A stretch of DNA of 64,000 nucleotides from Ponticoccus alexandrii (GCF_016806125.1 NZ_CP047166.1:2480001-2544000), one strand, 5' to 3'. Shown: positions 49,643 through 59,288, counted from the stretch's first letter. Notes: generated from the letters alone by a model not told the origin. A program made the numbers and translations.

Positions 49643-50953
49643 TCACGGCCAGTGTCGGTGCAGGTCGTCGATCACATAGGCGTGGCTGTGAAAGCGGCCC
49701 TCCCGCACATGCGGGTGGTCGGCGGGCAGGTCCGCGTGGCTGTGCGGCACGGCCACCGGATCGCCCGCAGGCCAGAGCCGCAGCGCCGCGACACCGGCCA
49801 CAAGCGCCAGCCCCGCCAGCACCAGCAGCGCCGGGACCGCGCCGAAGCCGGTCATCAGCCAGCCCGCCAAGGGGTAGCAGACCAGCCAGCAGGCGTGGCT
49901 CAGCGCGAATTGCGCGGCGAAAAGCGCCGGGCGGTCCTCGGCATGGGACGAGCGCCGCAAAAGCCGCCCCGAAGGCATCTGCACCATCGCATAGCCCAGC
50001 CCGACTACCAGCCATGCGGCCAGCAGCGCCGGCCAGCCCCAGCCACCCGCGAGGATCGTCAGCGCCAGCCCGGTCAGCCCCGCCACGATCACGCCCGCGC
50101 CCGCCAGCATCACCGGGCGGTCCGCCAGCCGATCCAGCAGGCGCGGCAGCGCCATGGCCGCCACCATCGACCCGGCGCCAAAGGCGAAGAGCGTCCAGGC
50201 CAGCGCGCTTTCCGGCAGGCCCAGCCCCTCGCGCACCAGCACCACCGTGTTGACCAGCACCATGGCGCCCCCGGCGGAGACCGCGAAGCTCAGCGCCAAG
50301 AGGCCGCGCAACCGGGGTGTCCTGAGGTAGATTCGGATGCCGCGCGTGGTGCGCTCGAAGAAGCCGCGCGGCGCCGTGGGCCGGGCCTTTGGCAGGGCGA
50401 CCGACAGAACCAGCGCCGCCGAAGCGGCGAACCCCAGCGTGGTGCCGACGAAAAGCGTGTCGTAGCCCGTCACCAGCAGCAGCAGCCCCGCCAGCATGGG
50501 CGAGGCGATGTTTTCGAGATCGTAGGCCAGCCGCGACAGAGACAGCGCGCGGGTGTAGCGCGCCTCGTCCGGCAGCACGTCGGGGATGGTTGCCTGAAAG
50601 GTCGGCGTGAAGCCCGCCGAGGCCGCCTGCAACAGGAAGATCAGCGCGTAGACCTGCCAGACCTCGGTGACGAAGGGCAGGCAGAGCGCCACCGCGGCCC
50701 GCACGAGGTCGAGCGCCACCAGAAGCCGCCTGCGGTCCATCCGCTCGGCCAGCGCGGCGGCGACCGGCGCGATGCAGACATAGGCCACCATCTTGATGGA
50801 AAAGACCGTACCCAGCACCATGGCCGCGCCCTCACCCGCGAGGTCCCATGCCAGCAGCCCCAGCGCAACCGTGGCCAGCCCGGTCCCCAGAAGCGCCACG
50901 ACCTGCGCGGCAAAGAGGTGGCGATAGCTGCGGTCCCTCAGGATGCCGAACAT
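49643..50953 (-). CDS. MFS transporter with His-rich C-terminus
   Basis: A 436-residue major facilitator protein with about 12 helices; the A-like motif is in VAAALAERMDRRRLLVALD between helices 2 and 3. It resembles the group of MFS exporters with FGILRDRSYRHLFAAQVVAL at the start. The last 40 residues are cytoplasmic and His-rich (HSHADLPADHPHVREGRFHS), suggesting metal binding or a role in metal or drug efflux. ATG 50953 follows AGGAGGGGGC. It is 20 bp downstream of the sugar dehydrogenase gene, so both are probably one operon. Confidence 0.9.
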   Translation of the reverse strand: MFGILRDRSYRHLFAAQVVALLGTGLATVALGLLAWDLAGEGAAMVLGTVFSIKMVAYVCIAPVAAALAERMDRRRLLVALDLVRAAVALCLPFVTEVWQVYALIFLLQAASAGFTPTFQATIPDVLPDEARYTRALSLSRLAYDLENIASPMLAGLLLLVTGYDTLFVGTTLGFAASAALVLSVALPKARPTAPRGFFERTTRGIRIYLRTPRLRGLLALSFAVSAGGAMVLVNTVVLVREGLGLPESALAWTLFAFGAGSMVAAMALPRLLDRLADRPVMLAGAGVIVAGLTGLALTILAGGWGWPALLAAWLVVGLGYAMVQMPSGRLLRRSSHAEDRPALFAAQFALSHACWLVCYPLAGWLMTGFGAVPALLVLAGLALVAGVAALRLWPAGDPVAVPHSHADLPADHPHVREGRFHSHAYVIDDLHRHWP

Positions 50954-50973
50954 CGCCCCCTCCTGCCCCGATA

Positions 50974-52260
50974 TCAGGCTGCGGTCACGCGCCAGATGGC
51001 GTCGCCCACGTCGTCGGCCACCAGCAGCGATTTGCCGTCCGGTCCGATGGCCACACCCACCGGGCGCCCATAGGCCAGCTTTTCGTCTTCCGACAGGAAG
51101 CCGGTCAGGATGTCGCGCGCCGGTCCCGAGGGCCTGCCGCCCTCGAAGGGCACGAAGATCACCCGGTAGCCACTGAGGATCGAGCGGTTCCACGAGCCGT
51201 GCTGGCCGATCACCATGCCGGGGCCGAAGCCCGGCAGCACGCCCTCGGGCAGCCAGCACAGGCCCAGCGAGGCAGTGTGCCCGCCTAGCGCGTAATCGGG
51301 CGTGATCGCGCTGGCCACCTTGGCGGCGTCCTGCGGCACGCGGTCGTCCACCACCTTGCCCCAGTAGCAATAGGGCCAGCCGTAGAAGCCGCCGTCCCGC
51401 ACCGAGGTCAGATAGTCGGGCGGCGTCTCGTCCCCCAGCCCATCGCGTTCATTCACCACGGTCCAGAGCGCGCCTGTCTCTGGCTCCCACGCCATGCCGA
51501 CGGCATTGCGCAGCCCGCCCGCAAAGATGCGCGCGGACCCGGTAGACACGTCGACCTCCCAGATCGCGGCGCGGCCCTCTTCGGCCTCCATGCCCGCATC
51601 GCCGATGTTGGACAACGAGCCCACGCCGACGTAGATCTTCGTCTGGTCGGGCGAAACCAGCAGGCTGCGGGTCCAGTGGCCGTGCGGCTTGAAGTCGACG
51701 ATCTGCTTTCCGCTGCCGGACAGGGGCTGCCCGGGCGTGTAGTCGAAAACCTTCAGACCATCGGTGTTGCCCAGGTAGAAGGTCGATCCGATCAGCGCCA
51801 TGCCGAAGGGCTGGCGCTGGTTCTCGACGAAGACCTCGCGGTGTTCGGCGACGCCGTCGCCATCCGCATCGCGCCAGAGCGTCACGCGGTTGGCGCTGTC
51901 GCCGATCGCCTTGACACGGCGCATGGTCGCCTGCGCGGCGTGGTCCATCAGGGTCTTCGGCGCAGCGGGCTGTTCCTTCGATTCCGCCACCAGCACGTCG
52001 CCATTGGGCAGCACCTCGATCCAGCGCGGATGGTCGAGCCCCTCGGCGAAGGCCTTGACCGACAGGCCCGGCGCGCAGATCGGCAAGCGCCCGTTCCTGA
52101 AGCCCTCGGCGGCGGGCATCTTGAGCGTCATGATGCCCTGCGCCTTGGCCTCGGGGATCTGCGGTTCGCTGCCGAAGGCCTGGGTCACGGGCGATCCCGC
52201 CCGGCGTGTGGCTGCAATGACTCCTCCGACCAACGCGGTCGCCTTGGCGATCAGGTCCAT
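50974..52260 (-). CDS. PQQ-dependent sugar dehydrogenase (sorbosone/glucose dehydrogenase type)
   Basis: A 428-residue six-bladed beta-propeller related to L-sorbosone dehydrogenase and soluble PQQ glucose dehydrogenase: LDHPRWIEVLPNGDVLVAES, VTLWRDADGDGVAEHREV, RSLLVSPDQTKIYVGVGSLS, ARIFAGGLRNAVGMAWEPET, and QHGSWNRSILSGYRVIFVPF. The calcium and PQQ ligands expected in these loops are largely present. The N-terminus (residues 1-20) is hydrophobic and may anchor or export the protein. No pqq genes are in the window. Coupled with the downstream MFS gene. Confidence 0.88.
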   Translation of the reverse strand: MDLIAKATALVGGVIAATRRAGSPVTQAFGSEPQIPEAKAQGIMTLKMPAAEGFRNGRLPICAPGLSVKAFAEGLDHPRWIEVLPNGDVLVAESKEQPAAPKTLMDHAAQATMRRVKAIGDSANRVTLWRDADGDGVAEHREVFVENQRQPFGMALIGSTFYLGNTDGLKVFDYTPGQPLSGSGKQIVDFKPHGHWTRSLLVSPDQTKIYVGVGSLSNIGDAGMEAEEGRAAIWEVDVSTGSARIFAGGLRNAVGMAWEPETGALWTVVNERDGLGDETPPDYLTSVRDGGFYGWPYCYWGKVVDDRVPQDAAKVASAITPDYALGGHTASLGLCWLPEGVLPGFGPGMVIGQHGSWNRSILSGYRVIFVPFEGGRPSGPARDILTGFLSEDEKLAYGRPVGVAIGPDGKSLLVADDVGDAIWRVTAA

Positions 52261-52846
52261 GATCCCTCCCGTTCCTGTTTGCGCTATCCTAAGCCAAAGG
52301 CGCGGGACAGGACAGGGGGTGTGCGACCTGTCGCGGCAGGACCGTTGCCGGGGCAACGGGCGAGAGGCTCTGCCTCTCGCGCTCTCCGCGGTATTTTCAG
52401 ACCAAAGAAGCAGCGGACTCCGCACTGTCGGCAAGGGTGACGCGGGGATGAATGGAGCGGGCGCGGCGTTTCACCGGAACCACAGGCGGTCCGGAAACAA
52501 CAGGCGGGCGCGGCGACGGCGCTGAACCGCGCGCCGCTGGCGCAACAGGCACAGCCAGAAAACCAACGGGCGGTAAACAGATCTTGTCTTGGCGGATGTC
52601 GCGTGCCGGTGCAGGCTGACCGAAAGATCCCAAGGCGCGCTCGGGCCGGAAAGCGTTGCGCGGGCCCCGTCTTGGTGCCATCGTCTGCGCGGTCAACCCG
52701 CGCGTGCGAGCGGACAGGTTCCATGATACCCGCGGCCCGGACGCGGGGGCAAGCATTGGCCATCGCGGTGACCCGGCCCGCGCGGCGAAACAGGGCGTGC
52801 CGGGGCGCCGAAACCGACCCGGCCCGGGGCCATTGAACGGAAGACC
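52261..52846. other. 586-bp region between divergent sugar dehydrogenase and RND pump genes
   Basis: No credible gene. It holds tandem GC hairpins and a dispersed element at 52342-52411, and should contain promoters for both divergent operons. The remainder is GC-rich with unbiased frames. Confidence 0.5.
52342..52411 (+). repeat. Tandem hairpins + GCGGTATTTTCAGACCAAAGAAG element, copy 6
   Basis: Two consecutive perfect stems: CCGTTGCC/GGCAACGG (52342-52359) and GCGAGAGGC/GCCTCTCGC (52360-52380, loop TCT), followed at 52387-52411 by CGCGGTATTTTCAGACCA and AAGAAGC. This is the most complete copy: stem, stem, then core. Confidence 0.7.
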
Positions 52847-54016
52847 ATGCGCGTCCTGAAGCAAATCATCCTCTGCACCGCCGTCCTTGCCGGGACCGGC
52901 TACCTCTGGCTGACCTATGTCCCTGGCGCCGCCGCCTTTCTGGAGCGCAGCGGCGTGACCGATCTGCTGGGCATCCGGGTGGCCGCCGCCGAAGCCTCGG
53001 AAAGCGGGGGCGGCGGCTTCGGGCCGCGCGGTCCGGCGCTGGTGGTCGTGGCCGAGGTCACCGAGGCCACCACCAACGACCGCATCGACGCCATCGGCGA
53101 CCTGCGCGCCCTGCGCGGCGCCACCCTGCGCACCGAAGTCAGCGGCGAGGTGGTCGAGGTCGCGCTGGAGACCGGCGGCTTCGTCGAGGCGGGCACGGTG
53201 ATCCTGCGACTGGACGACGAGGCGGAGCGCATCGCGCTGGAACGCGCGCAGCTGATGCTGGAAGACGCGCGCGGCGACGTCGCCCGGCTGGGCCAGCTTC
53301 AGGGCACCGGCGCGGTGACCGAGGTCCGCCTGCGCGAGGCGCAGCTGGCGCAGCGCACCGCCGAGCTTGCGGTGACCGAAGCCGAGTTCCGGCTATCCCA
53401 GCGCACGGTCCGTGCGCCATTCGCGGGCTGGCTTGGGCTGCTCGATGCCTCTGTGGGCGAGCGCCTGTCGCCCAGCGACACCATCGCCACCCTGACCGAC
53501 CGCTCCGAGGTGCTGATCGACTTCCGCGCGCCGGAACGCATCGCCAGCCGCATCGCCCCCGGCATGGCGATCGAGGCCCGCTTTCTGGGCGGCGGCACTG
53601 CCGCGCCCCTGACCGGGGAAATCCATGCGGTCGACAATATCGTCGACCCCAACAGCCGCACCCTGCGCGTACAGGGCAAGCTGCCCAACGAGGGCGACCG
53701 CCTGCGCGCGGGCATGTCCTTTGCCGTCACTCTGCGCTTTCCCGGGGACAGGCTGGTGGCCGTCGACCCGCTGGCGGTGCAATGGGCCAGCGAAGGGTCC
53801 TATGTCTGGGCGGTGCGCGACGGCAAGGCCGCGCGGGTCGGCGTGACGATCCGCCAGCGCGACGCAGACCGGGTGCTGGTCGAGGCCGAGCTCGCCCCCG
53901 GCGAAACCGTGGTGACCGAGGGCGTGCAGGCCCTGCGACCGGGCGCCGAGGTGGCGGTGGCCAACCCGCCCGAAGCGGGGCTTGCGGCAGAGCCGCCCTC
54001 GCGCAGCGCGCTTTGA
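52847..54016 (+). CDS. RND efflux periplasmic adaptor (HlyD/MexA type)
   Basis: A 389-residue membrane-fusion protein: N-terminal membrane anchor (about 7-23), lipoyl/barrel-sandwich halves (LRTEVSGEVVEVALETGGFV and RTVRAPFAGWLGLLDASVG) flanking a helical hairpin (about 110-190), then a beta-barrel (LIDFRAPERIASRIAPGMAI) and a C-terminal membrane-proximal domain (VVTEGVQALRPGAEVAVANP). It links the RND pump encoded 16 bp downstream to an outer-membrane channel. No channel gene is present here. ATG 52847 follows a weak ribosome binding site (AACGGAAGACC). Confidence 0.93.
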   Translation: MRVLKQIILCTAVLAGTGYLWLTYVPGAAAFLERSGVTDLLGIRVAAAEASESGGGGFGPRGPALVVVAEVTEATTNDRIDAIGDLRALRGATLRTEVSGEVVEVALETGGFVEAGTVILRLDDEAERIALERAQLMLEDARGDVARLGQLQGTGAVTEVRLREAQLAQRTAELAVTEAEFRLSQRTVRAPFAGWLGLLDASVGERLSPSDTIATLTDRSEVLIDFRAPERIASRIAPGMAIEARFLGGGTAAPLTGEIHAVDNIVDPNSRTLRVQGKLPNEGDRLRAGMSFAVTLRFPGDRLVAVDPLAVQWASEGSYVWAVRDGKAARVGVTIRQRDADRVLVEAELAPGETVVTEGVQALRPGAEVAVANPPEAGLAAEPPSRSAL

Positions 54017-54032
54017 CAGGGGGACGCGCCAC

Positions 54033-57000
54033 ATGACCGACCGCTCGCAGTCCGCGCTTGCCTCTGGCACCGCGTTGTTCGTGAAACGCCCGATCCTGGC
54101 CTTCGTGCTGTCGGCGCTGATCGTTCTGGCGGGGCTGGCAGGCCTTGCGGGCGTCGAGATCCGCGAGCTGCCCAACGTCGACCGCCCGGTCGTCACGATC
54201 ACCACACGGTACCCCGGCGCCTCGCCCGAAAGCGTCGACCAGGAGGTGACGGGCCGCATCGAGGGTGCGGCGGGACGGGTGTCGGGCGTGCGCTCGATCT
54301 CGTCGAACTCGCGTTTCGGGCGGTCCCGGGTGACGCTGGAATTCGAGGAAAGCGTCGATCTGGACGTGGCCGCCACCGATGCGCGGGACGCGGTGGCCCG
54401 CATCGCCGCGCAGCTTCCCGACGATGCCGAACAGCCCGAGATCGTCAAGGCGGACGCCAATGCGCAGGCGGTGATCCGCGTCGCCGTGACCTCTGCCGGG
54501 CGCTCGCCGCAGGAGCTGACGCAGATCGTCGAGGACCGGGTCGAGGATCGCCTGCTGTCCGTCGCGGGTGTGGCGGACCTTCAGATCTACGGCGACCGCC
54601 TGCCGGTCTTCCGCATCGACATCGACCAGTCGAAACTGGCGGCGCGCGGGCTGACGCTGGCGGACATGCGCGCGGCGCTTTCCGACGTGGCCTTCGACGC
54701 CCCCGCCGGGGACCTGACCGGCAACAGCCAGAGCATCGCGGTGCGCACCACCGCCACCATCGCCACCACGCGCGGCTTCGAGGATCTGGAGCTGGCCCCG
54801 GATGTCTTCATCCGCGACGTCGCAACCGTGACGCTGGGCCCTGCCCCGAACGAGACGGTGCTGCGCGCCAATGGCCAGACCGGGATCGGCCTTGGCATCA
54901 TCCGGCAGGCCACCTCGAACACGCTGGAGATCTCGGCCGCCGTGCGGGCGGTGGTCGCCGAACTGGACCGGACCCTGCCCGAGGACGTGTCGATCTTCGT
55001 CACCTCGGACGACGCGATCTTTATTCGCGGCTCGATCGAGGAGGTGCTGAAGACGCTTGGCATGGCGACCGCCATCGTGGTCGCGGTGATCTTCCTGTTC
55101 CTGCGCGACGCCCGCGCCACGCTGATCCCGGCGCTGACGCTGCCGGTGGCGCTGATCGGCACGGTCGCTGCGATCTACCTCGTGGGCTTCTCGGTCAATA
55201 TCCTGACCCTGCTGGCACTGGTGCTGGCGACCGGCATGGTCGTCGACGACGCCATCGTGGTGCTGGAAAACATCGTCCGCCGCCGGTCCGAGGGCATGGG
55301 CCCCCGCGCCGCAGCCGTGCTGGGCACGCGGCAGGTCTTTTTCGCGGTGGTCACCACCACGGCCACGCTGGCCGCCGTCTTCGTGCCACTGTCCTTCCTG
55401 CCGGGACAGGCGGGCGGGCTGTTCCGCGAGTTCGGCTTTACGCTGGCCATCGCGGTCATGCTGTCCTCGCTGGTGGCGCTGACGCTGTGTCCGGTGCTGG
55501 CCAGCCGCCTGCTGTCGCGCGCGCCCGACACCGATCCGCGCGGCCCGCTGGTCTGGCTGGGCAACCGGCTATTCCGGCTGTACCGCTGGACGCTGGGGCT
55601 GGCGCTTGACCTGCCCTTCGTGGTGCTGCTGGTGGCGGTGCTGTTTTCGGCCACGGCGGTTTTCGTCGGCGGCGGCATCCGGCAGGAGCTGACCCCGCGC
55701 GAGGACCGCGCCGTGGCGCTGCTGTCGGTCTCGGCGCCGCAGGGGGTGTCGCTGCAATACACCACCGCGAAGATGGCCGAAATCGAGGCCCTGATCGACC
55801 CGCTGCGCGAGACCGGAGAGGTCACGAACGTCTTTTCGATCACCGGCTTCGGGTCGGACAACCGTGGGTTCATGGTCTTCTCGCTGGCCCCGTGGGAGGA
55901 ACGCGCCCGCAGTCAGGACGAAATCGTGGGCGAGATCAACGGCAAGCTGCGCGGCGTGATCGGCGTGCGCGCCTTCGCGATCCAGCCGAACTCTCTGGGC
56001 ATCCGGGGCGCCGGGCGCGGGCTGTCCTTCGCCATCACCGGCGACAACTACGCGCAACTGGCCGAGGTCTCCGAGCGGCTGGTCGCGCGGATGCAGGAAA
56101 ACCCCGCCATGGGGCAGGTCCAGCTGGAGTACGAAACCACCCAGCCGCAGCTGTTCATCGAGATCGACCGCGAACGCGCCTCGGACCTCGGCATTAATAT
56201 CTCGGGGCTGGGCGAGGCCCTGCGCGCGGTGCTGGACGGGCGCACGGTGGGTTCTGTCTTCATCGACGACCGCAGCTTCGACATCCAGATGCTGTCGACG
56301 TCGAACCCGGTGAACGACCCCGGCGACCTTGCCAATATCTTCGTGCAGACCGGCGACGGCCAGACCGTGCCCATGTCGACCTTCGTCACGCTGGAAGAAC
56401 GCGCCATCGCGCCGGAGCTTGACCGCGAGGGGCAGAACCGCTCGGTCGAAATCTCGGCGGGGCTAACGCCCGAGCTGGCGCTGGGGGATGCCATGGCGCA
56501 GGTGCAGGCGCTGGCCGACGAGATCCTCTCCGAGGAAAACCGCATCGTGCCGCTGGCAGAGGCGGCCACGCTGGACCAGACCTCTTCGGGGCTGCTGCTG
56601 GTCTTCGGCTTCGCCATCGCGGTGGTCTTTCTGGTGCTGTCGGCGCAGTTCGAAAGCTTCATCTCGGCGGTGGTGGTCATGGCGACGGTGCCCATCGGGC
56701 TGGCCTGCGCCGCCTTCGCCATGATCTTCACCGGGCTGTCGCTGAACGTCTACAGCCAGATCGGGCTGGTGATGCTGATCGGGATCATGGCCAAGAACGG
56801 CATCCTGATCGTCGAATTCGCGGACCAGCTGCGCGATCAGGGCGCCTCTGTCCGGGACGCGATCCTCGACGCCTCGACGATCCGCCTGCGTCCAGTCATG
56901 ATGACCATGACCTCGACGGTGCTGGGTGGCGTGCCGCTGATCCTGTCGGCGGGCGCGGGCGCCGAGGCGCGCGAGGCCTTGGGATGGGTCATCGTCGGCG

Positions 57001-57131
57001 GGCTTGGGCTGGCGACGCTGTCGACCCTGTACCTGACGCCGGTGGCCTACCTGCTGCTCGCGGGCTTCTCCAAGCCGCGCGTTCAGGCCATGCAGCGGCT
57101 GGAATCCGAACTCGACGAGGCGCTGGCCTGA
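54033..57131 (+). CDS. RND-family efflux pump (inner-membrane transporter)
   Basis: A 1032-residue RND transporter of the hydrophobe/amphiphile efflux group. TM1 at about 22-40 (PILAFVLSALIVLAGLAGLA), the periplasmic loops, and in TM4 the proton-relay aspartates of GMVVDDAIVVLENI are present; second-half helices carry VVVMATVPIGLACAAFAMIF and IGIMAKNGILIVEFADQLRD. Full length, so it is probably functional. Substrates (drugs, organic solvents, bile acids) cannot be told. ATG 54033 follows AGGGGGAC. It pairs with the upstream adaptor. Confidence 0.95.
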   Translation: MTDRSQSALASGTALFVKRPILAFVLSALIVLAGLAGLAGVEIRELPNVDRPVVTITTRYPGASPESVDQEVTGRIEGAAGRVSGVRSISSNSRFGRSRVTLEFEESVDLDVAATDARDAVARIAAQLPDDAEQPEIVKADANAQAVIRVAVTSAGRSPQELTQIVEDRVEDRLLSVAGVADLQIYGDRLPVFRIDIDQSKLAARGLTLADMRAALSDVAFDAPAGDLTGNSQSIAVRTTATIATTRGFEDLELAPDVFIRDVATVTLGPAPNETVLRANGQTGIGLGIIRQATSNTLEISAAVRAVVAELDRTLPEDVSIFVTSDDAIFIRGSIEEVLKTLGMATAIVVAVIFLFLRDARATLIPALTLPVALIGTVAAIYLVGFSVNILTLLALVLATGMVVDDAIVVLENIVRRRSEGMGPRAAAVLGTRQVFFAVVTTTATLAAVFVPLSFLPGQAGGLFREFGFTLAIAVMLSSLVALTLCPVLASRLLSRAPDTDPRGPLVWLGNRLFRLYRWTLGLALDLPFVVLLVAVLFSATAVFVGGGIRQELTPREDRAVALLSVSAPQGVSLQYTTAKMAEIEALIDPLRETGEVTNVFSITGFGSDNRGFMVFSLAPWEERARSQDEIVGEINGKLRGVIGVRAFAIQPNSLGIRGAGRGLSFAITGDNYAQLAEVSERLVARMQENPAMGQVQLEYETTQPQLFIEIDRERASDLGINISGLGEALRAVLDGRTVGSVFIDDRSFDIQMLSTSNPVNDPGDLANIFVQTGDGQTVPMSTFVTLEERAIAPELDREGQNRSVEISAGLTPELALGDAMAQVQALADEILSEENRIVPLAEAATLDQTSSGLLLVFGFAIAVVFLVLSAQFESFISAVVVMATVPIGLACAAFAMIFTGLSLNVYSQIGLVMLIGIMAKNGILIVEFADQLRDQGASVRDAILDASTIRLRPVMMTMTSTVLGGVPLILSAGAGAEAREALGWVIVGGLGLATLSTLYLTPVAYLLLAGFSKPRVQAMQRLESELDEALA

Positions 57132-57499
57132 CAAGGCCCGCACCGGGGGCTGCGCCTGCGCGACCGGTGCGCCCCCGCCGAACGCACTGCGGCCCTGCGG
57201 GCGCCCTGCCCCGCCGACACGCCGGCCCTCCGGCACCCAAACGCCCTGAAGGCCCCGCCTGAGACAGCTTTGGGTCGGCGCTTGCGGGCCGAATGCATGC
57301 CACCCGCTTTCGTCTTCTGCGCTGAGCGCCCCCTCCTCGCGCCATGACCTTTGGAAACGAACGCCCTGCGTGGGCGGCCTGCGCGGGCGCCCCCCCTGCA
57401 CAGACCAACCGCGCCACCGTCAAATCAAACCTCGAAAAATCCCGCCCCCCCTTGTATCGATGAACAAAGACGTTTCCTGCACCGAAGAAAGACGCCCCG
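57132..57499. other. 368-bp region after the RND pump gene
   Basis: No gene. The hairpin CGCACCGG/CCGGTGCG (57139-57171) follows the pump gene and may terminate it. The last 80 bp before the next gene are less GC-rich (TCAAATCAAACCTCGAAAAA) and probably contain its promoter. Confidence 0.5.
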
Positions 57500-58687
57500 A
57501 TGAACGCCCCTGTGAAGCCGCGCACCACCACCCCCTTCGACCGCAAGATGGCGCAGGCGAAGAAGCTGCGCGCCGAACAGGACTTCGAGCAGGCCGCCCT
57601 CCTTTACGGCGAGGCTGCGGCGATGCTGCCGAACGCCAAGGCCGGGCTGTTCATGGCCATGTGCCAGCGCGACGCCGGGCGGACCGAAGAGGCGCTTTCG
57701 AGTTACCGAAGCTACGCCGACAGAAACCCCCGGGATTTCGACGGCTGGTGTGGTCTTGGCGTGCTGTTGAAACGCCTCGGACGCTATGAAGAAGCCATCG
57801 GTCCCATGCAGCGCGCGCTGGCGCTGCGGGACGATGCCCCTGCCCGGAACACCCTGATCGCCTCGCTCTGGCGCGTGGGCCGCAAGGAAGAGGCGCAGAC
57901 CGAGGGTCACAGGAACCTCATCCTGAAGCACCGGCTGGCGCAGGAGGTCTTCGAGGCCTCGCCCAGCAAGGACCTGACCGTCAAGCCGGGCGGGCGCGGC
58001 TTCGACCCCGAGCGGCGGAACCGGAACATCATTTCGTTTTCGCTCTGGGGCGATCGCCCCGAGTATATCACCGGAGCGCTGGTGAACGCGCAGATCGCCC
58101 AGCATCTTTACGTCCGCTGGACACCCCGGTTCTACTGCGACACCTCGGTGCCGCAGGACGCCCGGGACGCCCTGAAGGCCTATGGCGCGCAGGTCGTCCT
58201 GATGACCGGCAAAGACGATGCCGCGATCCGCCCGATGTGGCGATTCCTGGCCTCGGACGACCCGGATATCAACGTCTTCGTCTGCCGCGACGCCGATTCG
58301 CGCGTGAATGCAAAAGAGCTGCTGGCGGTCACGGACTGGCTGAACTCGGGCTGTCGCTTCCACATCATGCGCGACCACATCTACCACCACGAGCTGATCC
58401 TTGCCGGGATGTGGGGCGGCATGGCCGGTATCCTGCCCAATATGCGGGACTGGCTGCGGTCTTCGCCGAAGTACTTCGACAACAAGTTCGGCGATCAGGC
58501 TTTCCTTGCGGATATGCTTTGGCCGCTGATTTATCGGGACGCCAAGATCCACGACACCTACTACCGCTTCCCGAAGGCCGGCCCCTTCCCGGATGGATAC
58601 GACCTGCCGGGGCTGATCCACGTGGGGGGCGGCACGAAGAACATGCCCCACTGGTCCAACTACGTGCACCTGCCGCGGGGGACGTGA
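57500..58687 (+). CDS. TPR domain fused to a putative glycosyltransferase
   Basis: A 395-residue protein. Residues 15-135 hold three or four TPR-like helix pairs (FEQAALLYGEAAAMLPNAKA, RTEEALSSYRSYADRNPRDF, RYEEAIGPMQRALALRDDAP). Residues about 170-385 form a second domain with IISFSLWGDRPEYITGALVN, RFYCDTSVPQDARDAL, and VFVCRDADSRVNAKE containing a DxD-like RDADSR motif expected for metal and nucleotide-sugar binding, then FGDQAFLADMLWP. I infer a glycosyltransferase of a group common in roseobacters; the family name is uncertain. ATG 57500 is preceded by GAAGAAAGA. Confidence 0.75.
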   Translation: MNAPVKPRTTTPFDRKMAQAKKLRAEQDFEQAALLYGEAAAMLPNAKAGLFMAMCQRDAGRTEEALSSYRSYADRNPRDFDGWCGLGVLLKRLGRYEEAIGPMQRALALRDDAPARNTLIASLWRVGRKEEAQTEGHRNLILKHRLAQEVFEASPSKDLTVKPGGRGFDPERRNRNIISFSLWGDRPEYITGALVNAQIAQHLYVRWTPRFYCDTSVPQDARDALKAYGAQVVLMTGKDDAAIRPMWRFLASDDPDINVFVCRDADSRVNAKELLAVTDWLNSGCRFHIMRDHIYHHELILAGMWGGMAGILPNMRDWLRSSPKYFDNKFGDQAFLADMLWPLIYRDAKIHDTYYRFPKAGPFPDGYDLPGLIHVGGGTKNMPHWSNYVHLPRGT

Positions 58688-58942
58688 TCCGCAGATCCGG
58701 GCGACACCGGCACACAACAGATCCGCGCCGACTGGCCCCGCCGGATGGGCTCCAGTCGGACATCAGCGTGACTGACCGGACCTACGGTCGATACCTGCCG
58801 GCACAGATGCAGGACGCGGTGAAGATGCTGGAGTTCACAAGCCTGAGAGACAGGGCTTCGGTTCAGTAAACTCGGGGAAACTGGTGACGCCCGGTGGTTG
58901 GTGTAGCTGTCGGTGGCCAGGGGGGGGCTCGGCAGGGTCGGG
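58688..58942. other. Region between the TPR protein and IS remnants
   Basis: About 250 bp of non-coding DNA. Parts (58830-58940: CAGGGCTTCGGTTCAGTAAA, GTTGGTGTAGCTGTCGGTGG) look like non-genomic, insertion-sequence-derived DNA, but no terminal repeat pair could be matched. Confidence 0.4.
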
Positions 58943-59285
58943 TTTCTGACACCAACCTGAGCCGAGCGATAGCCCCGCCTCTCGGGACCATGCTGCGCAT
59001 GGCCCTGCCGGCCAGTGGATGACCAAACCGATGAGGGAGCTTCGCGCGCTCGTGCAGAAAAGCGGCGATGCGGGCCTGCTGCGCGCGATGATCGGCTTTG
59101 CCGCCGAGCGGCTGATGGAGCTGGAGGTCAGCGCCAAGAGCACCAAGCGGCTGGCGCAACACAATGGCTACCGCGACAGGGATTGGCAGACCCGTGCTGG
59201 CAGTGTCGAATTACGCATCCCGCGCCTGCGGACCGGCTCTTGCTTTCCCTCGTTCCTCGAGCCCCGGCACCCGGTGGAAAAGGCA
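58943..59285 (+). mobile_element. IS256-family remnant
   Basis: From the probable inverted-repeat region GGGTTTCTGACACCAACC (58946 onward) to the point where an IS3-type end begins (59286). Contains the 5' part of the transposase gene only; the right two thirds of the element are missing. Confidence 0.65.
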
Positions 59286-59288
59286 TGA
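59019..59288 (+). pseudogene. IS256-family transposase, N-terminal fragment
   Basis: An 89-codon frame with the IS256 N-terminus: MRELRALVQKSGDAGLLRAM, IGFAAERLMELEV, RLAQHNGYRDRDWQTRAGSV, ELRIPRLR and FPSFLEPRHPVEKA. About eight to ten residues normally found between MELEV and KRLAQ (GAAYGEKS region) are missing in frame, and the gene stops after the FLEPR motif, so the catalytic DDE domain is absent. It cannot encode an active enzyme. The end coincides with the start of an IS3-type terminal repeat, indicating insertion of the second element here. Confidence 0.85.

Noticed and set aside
58830-58942. Complete insertion sequence left of the IS256 fragment
   Set aside because: The sequence looks foreign but no transposase frame or matching terminal repeats could be found.
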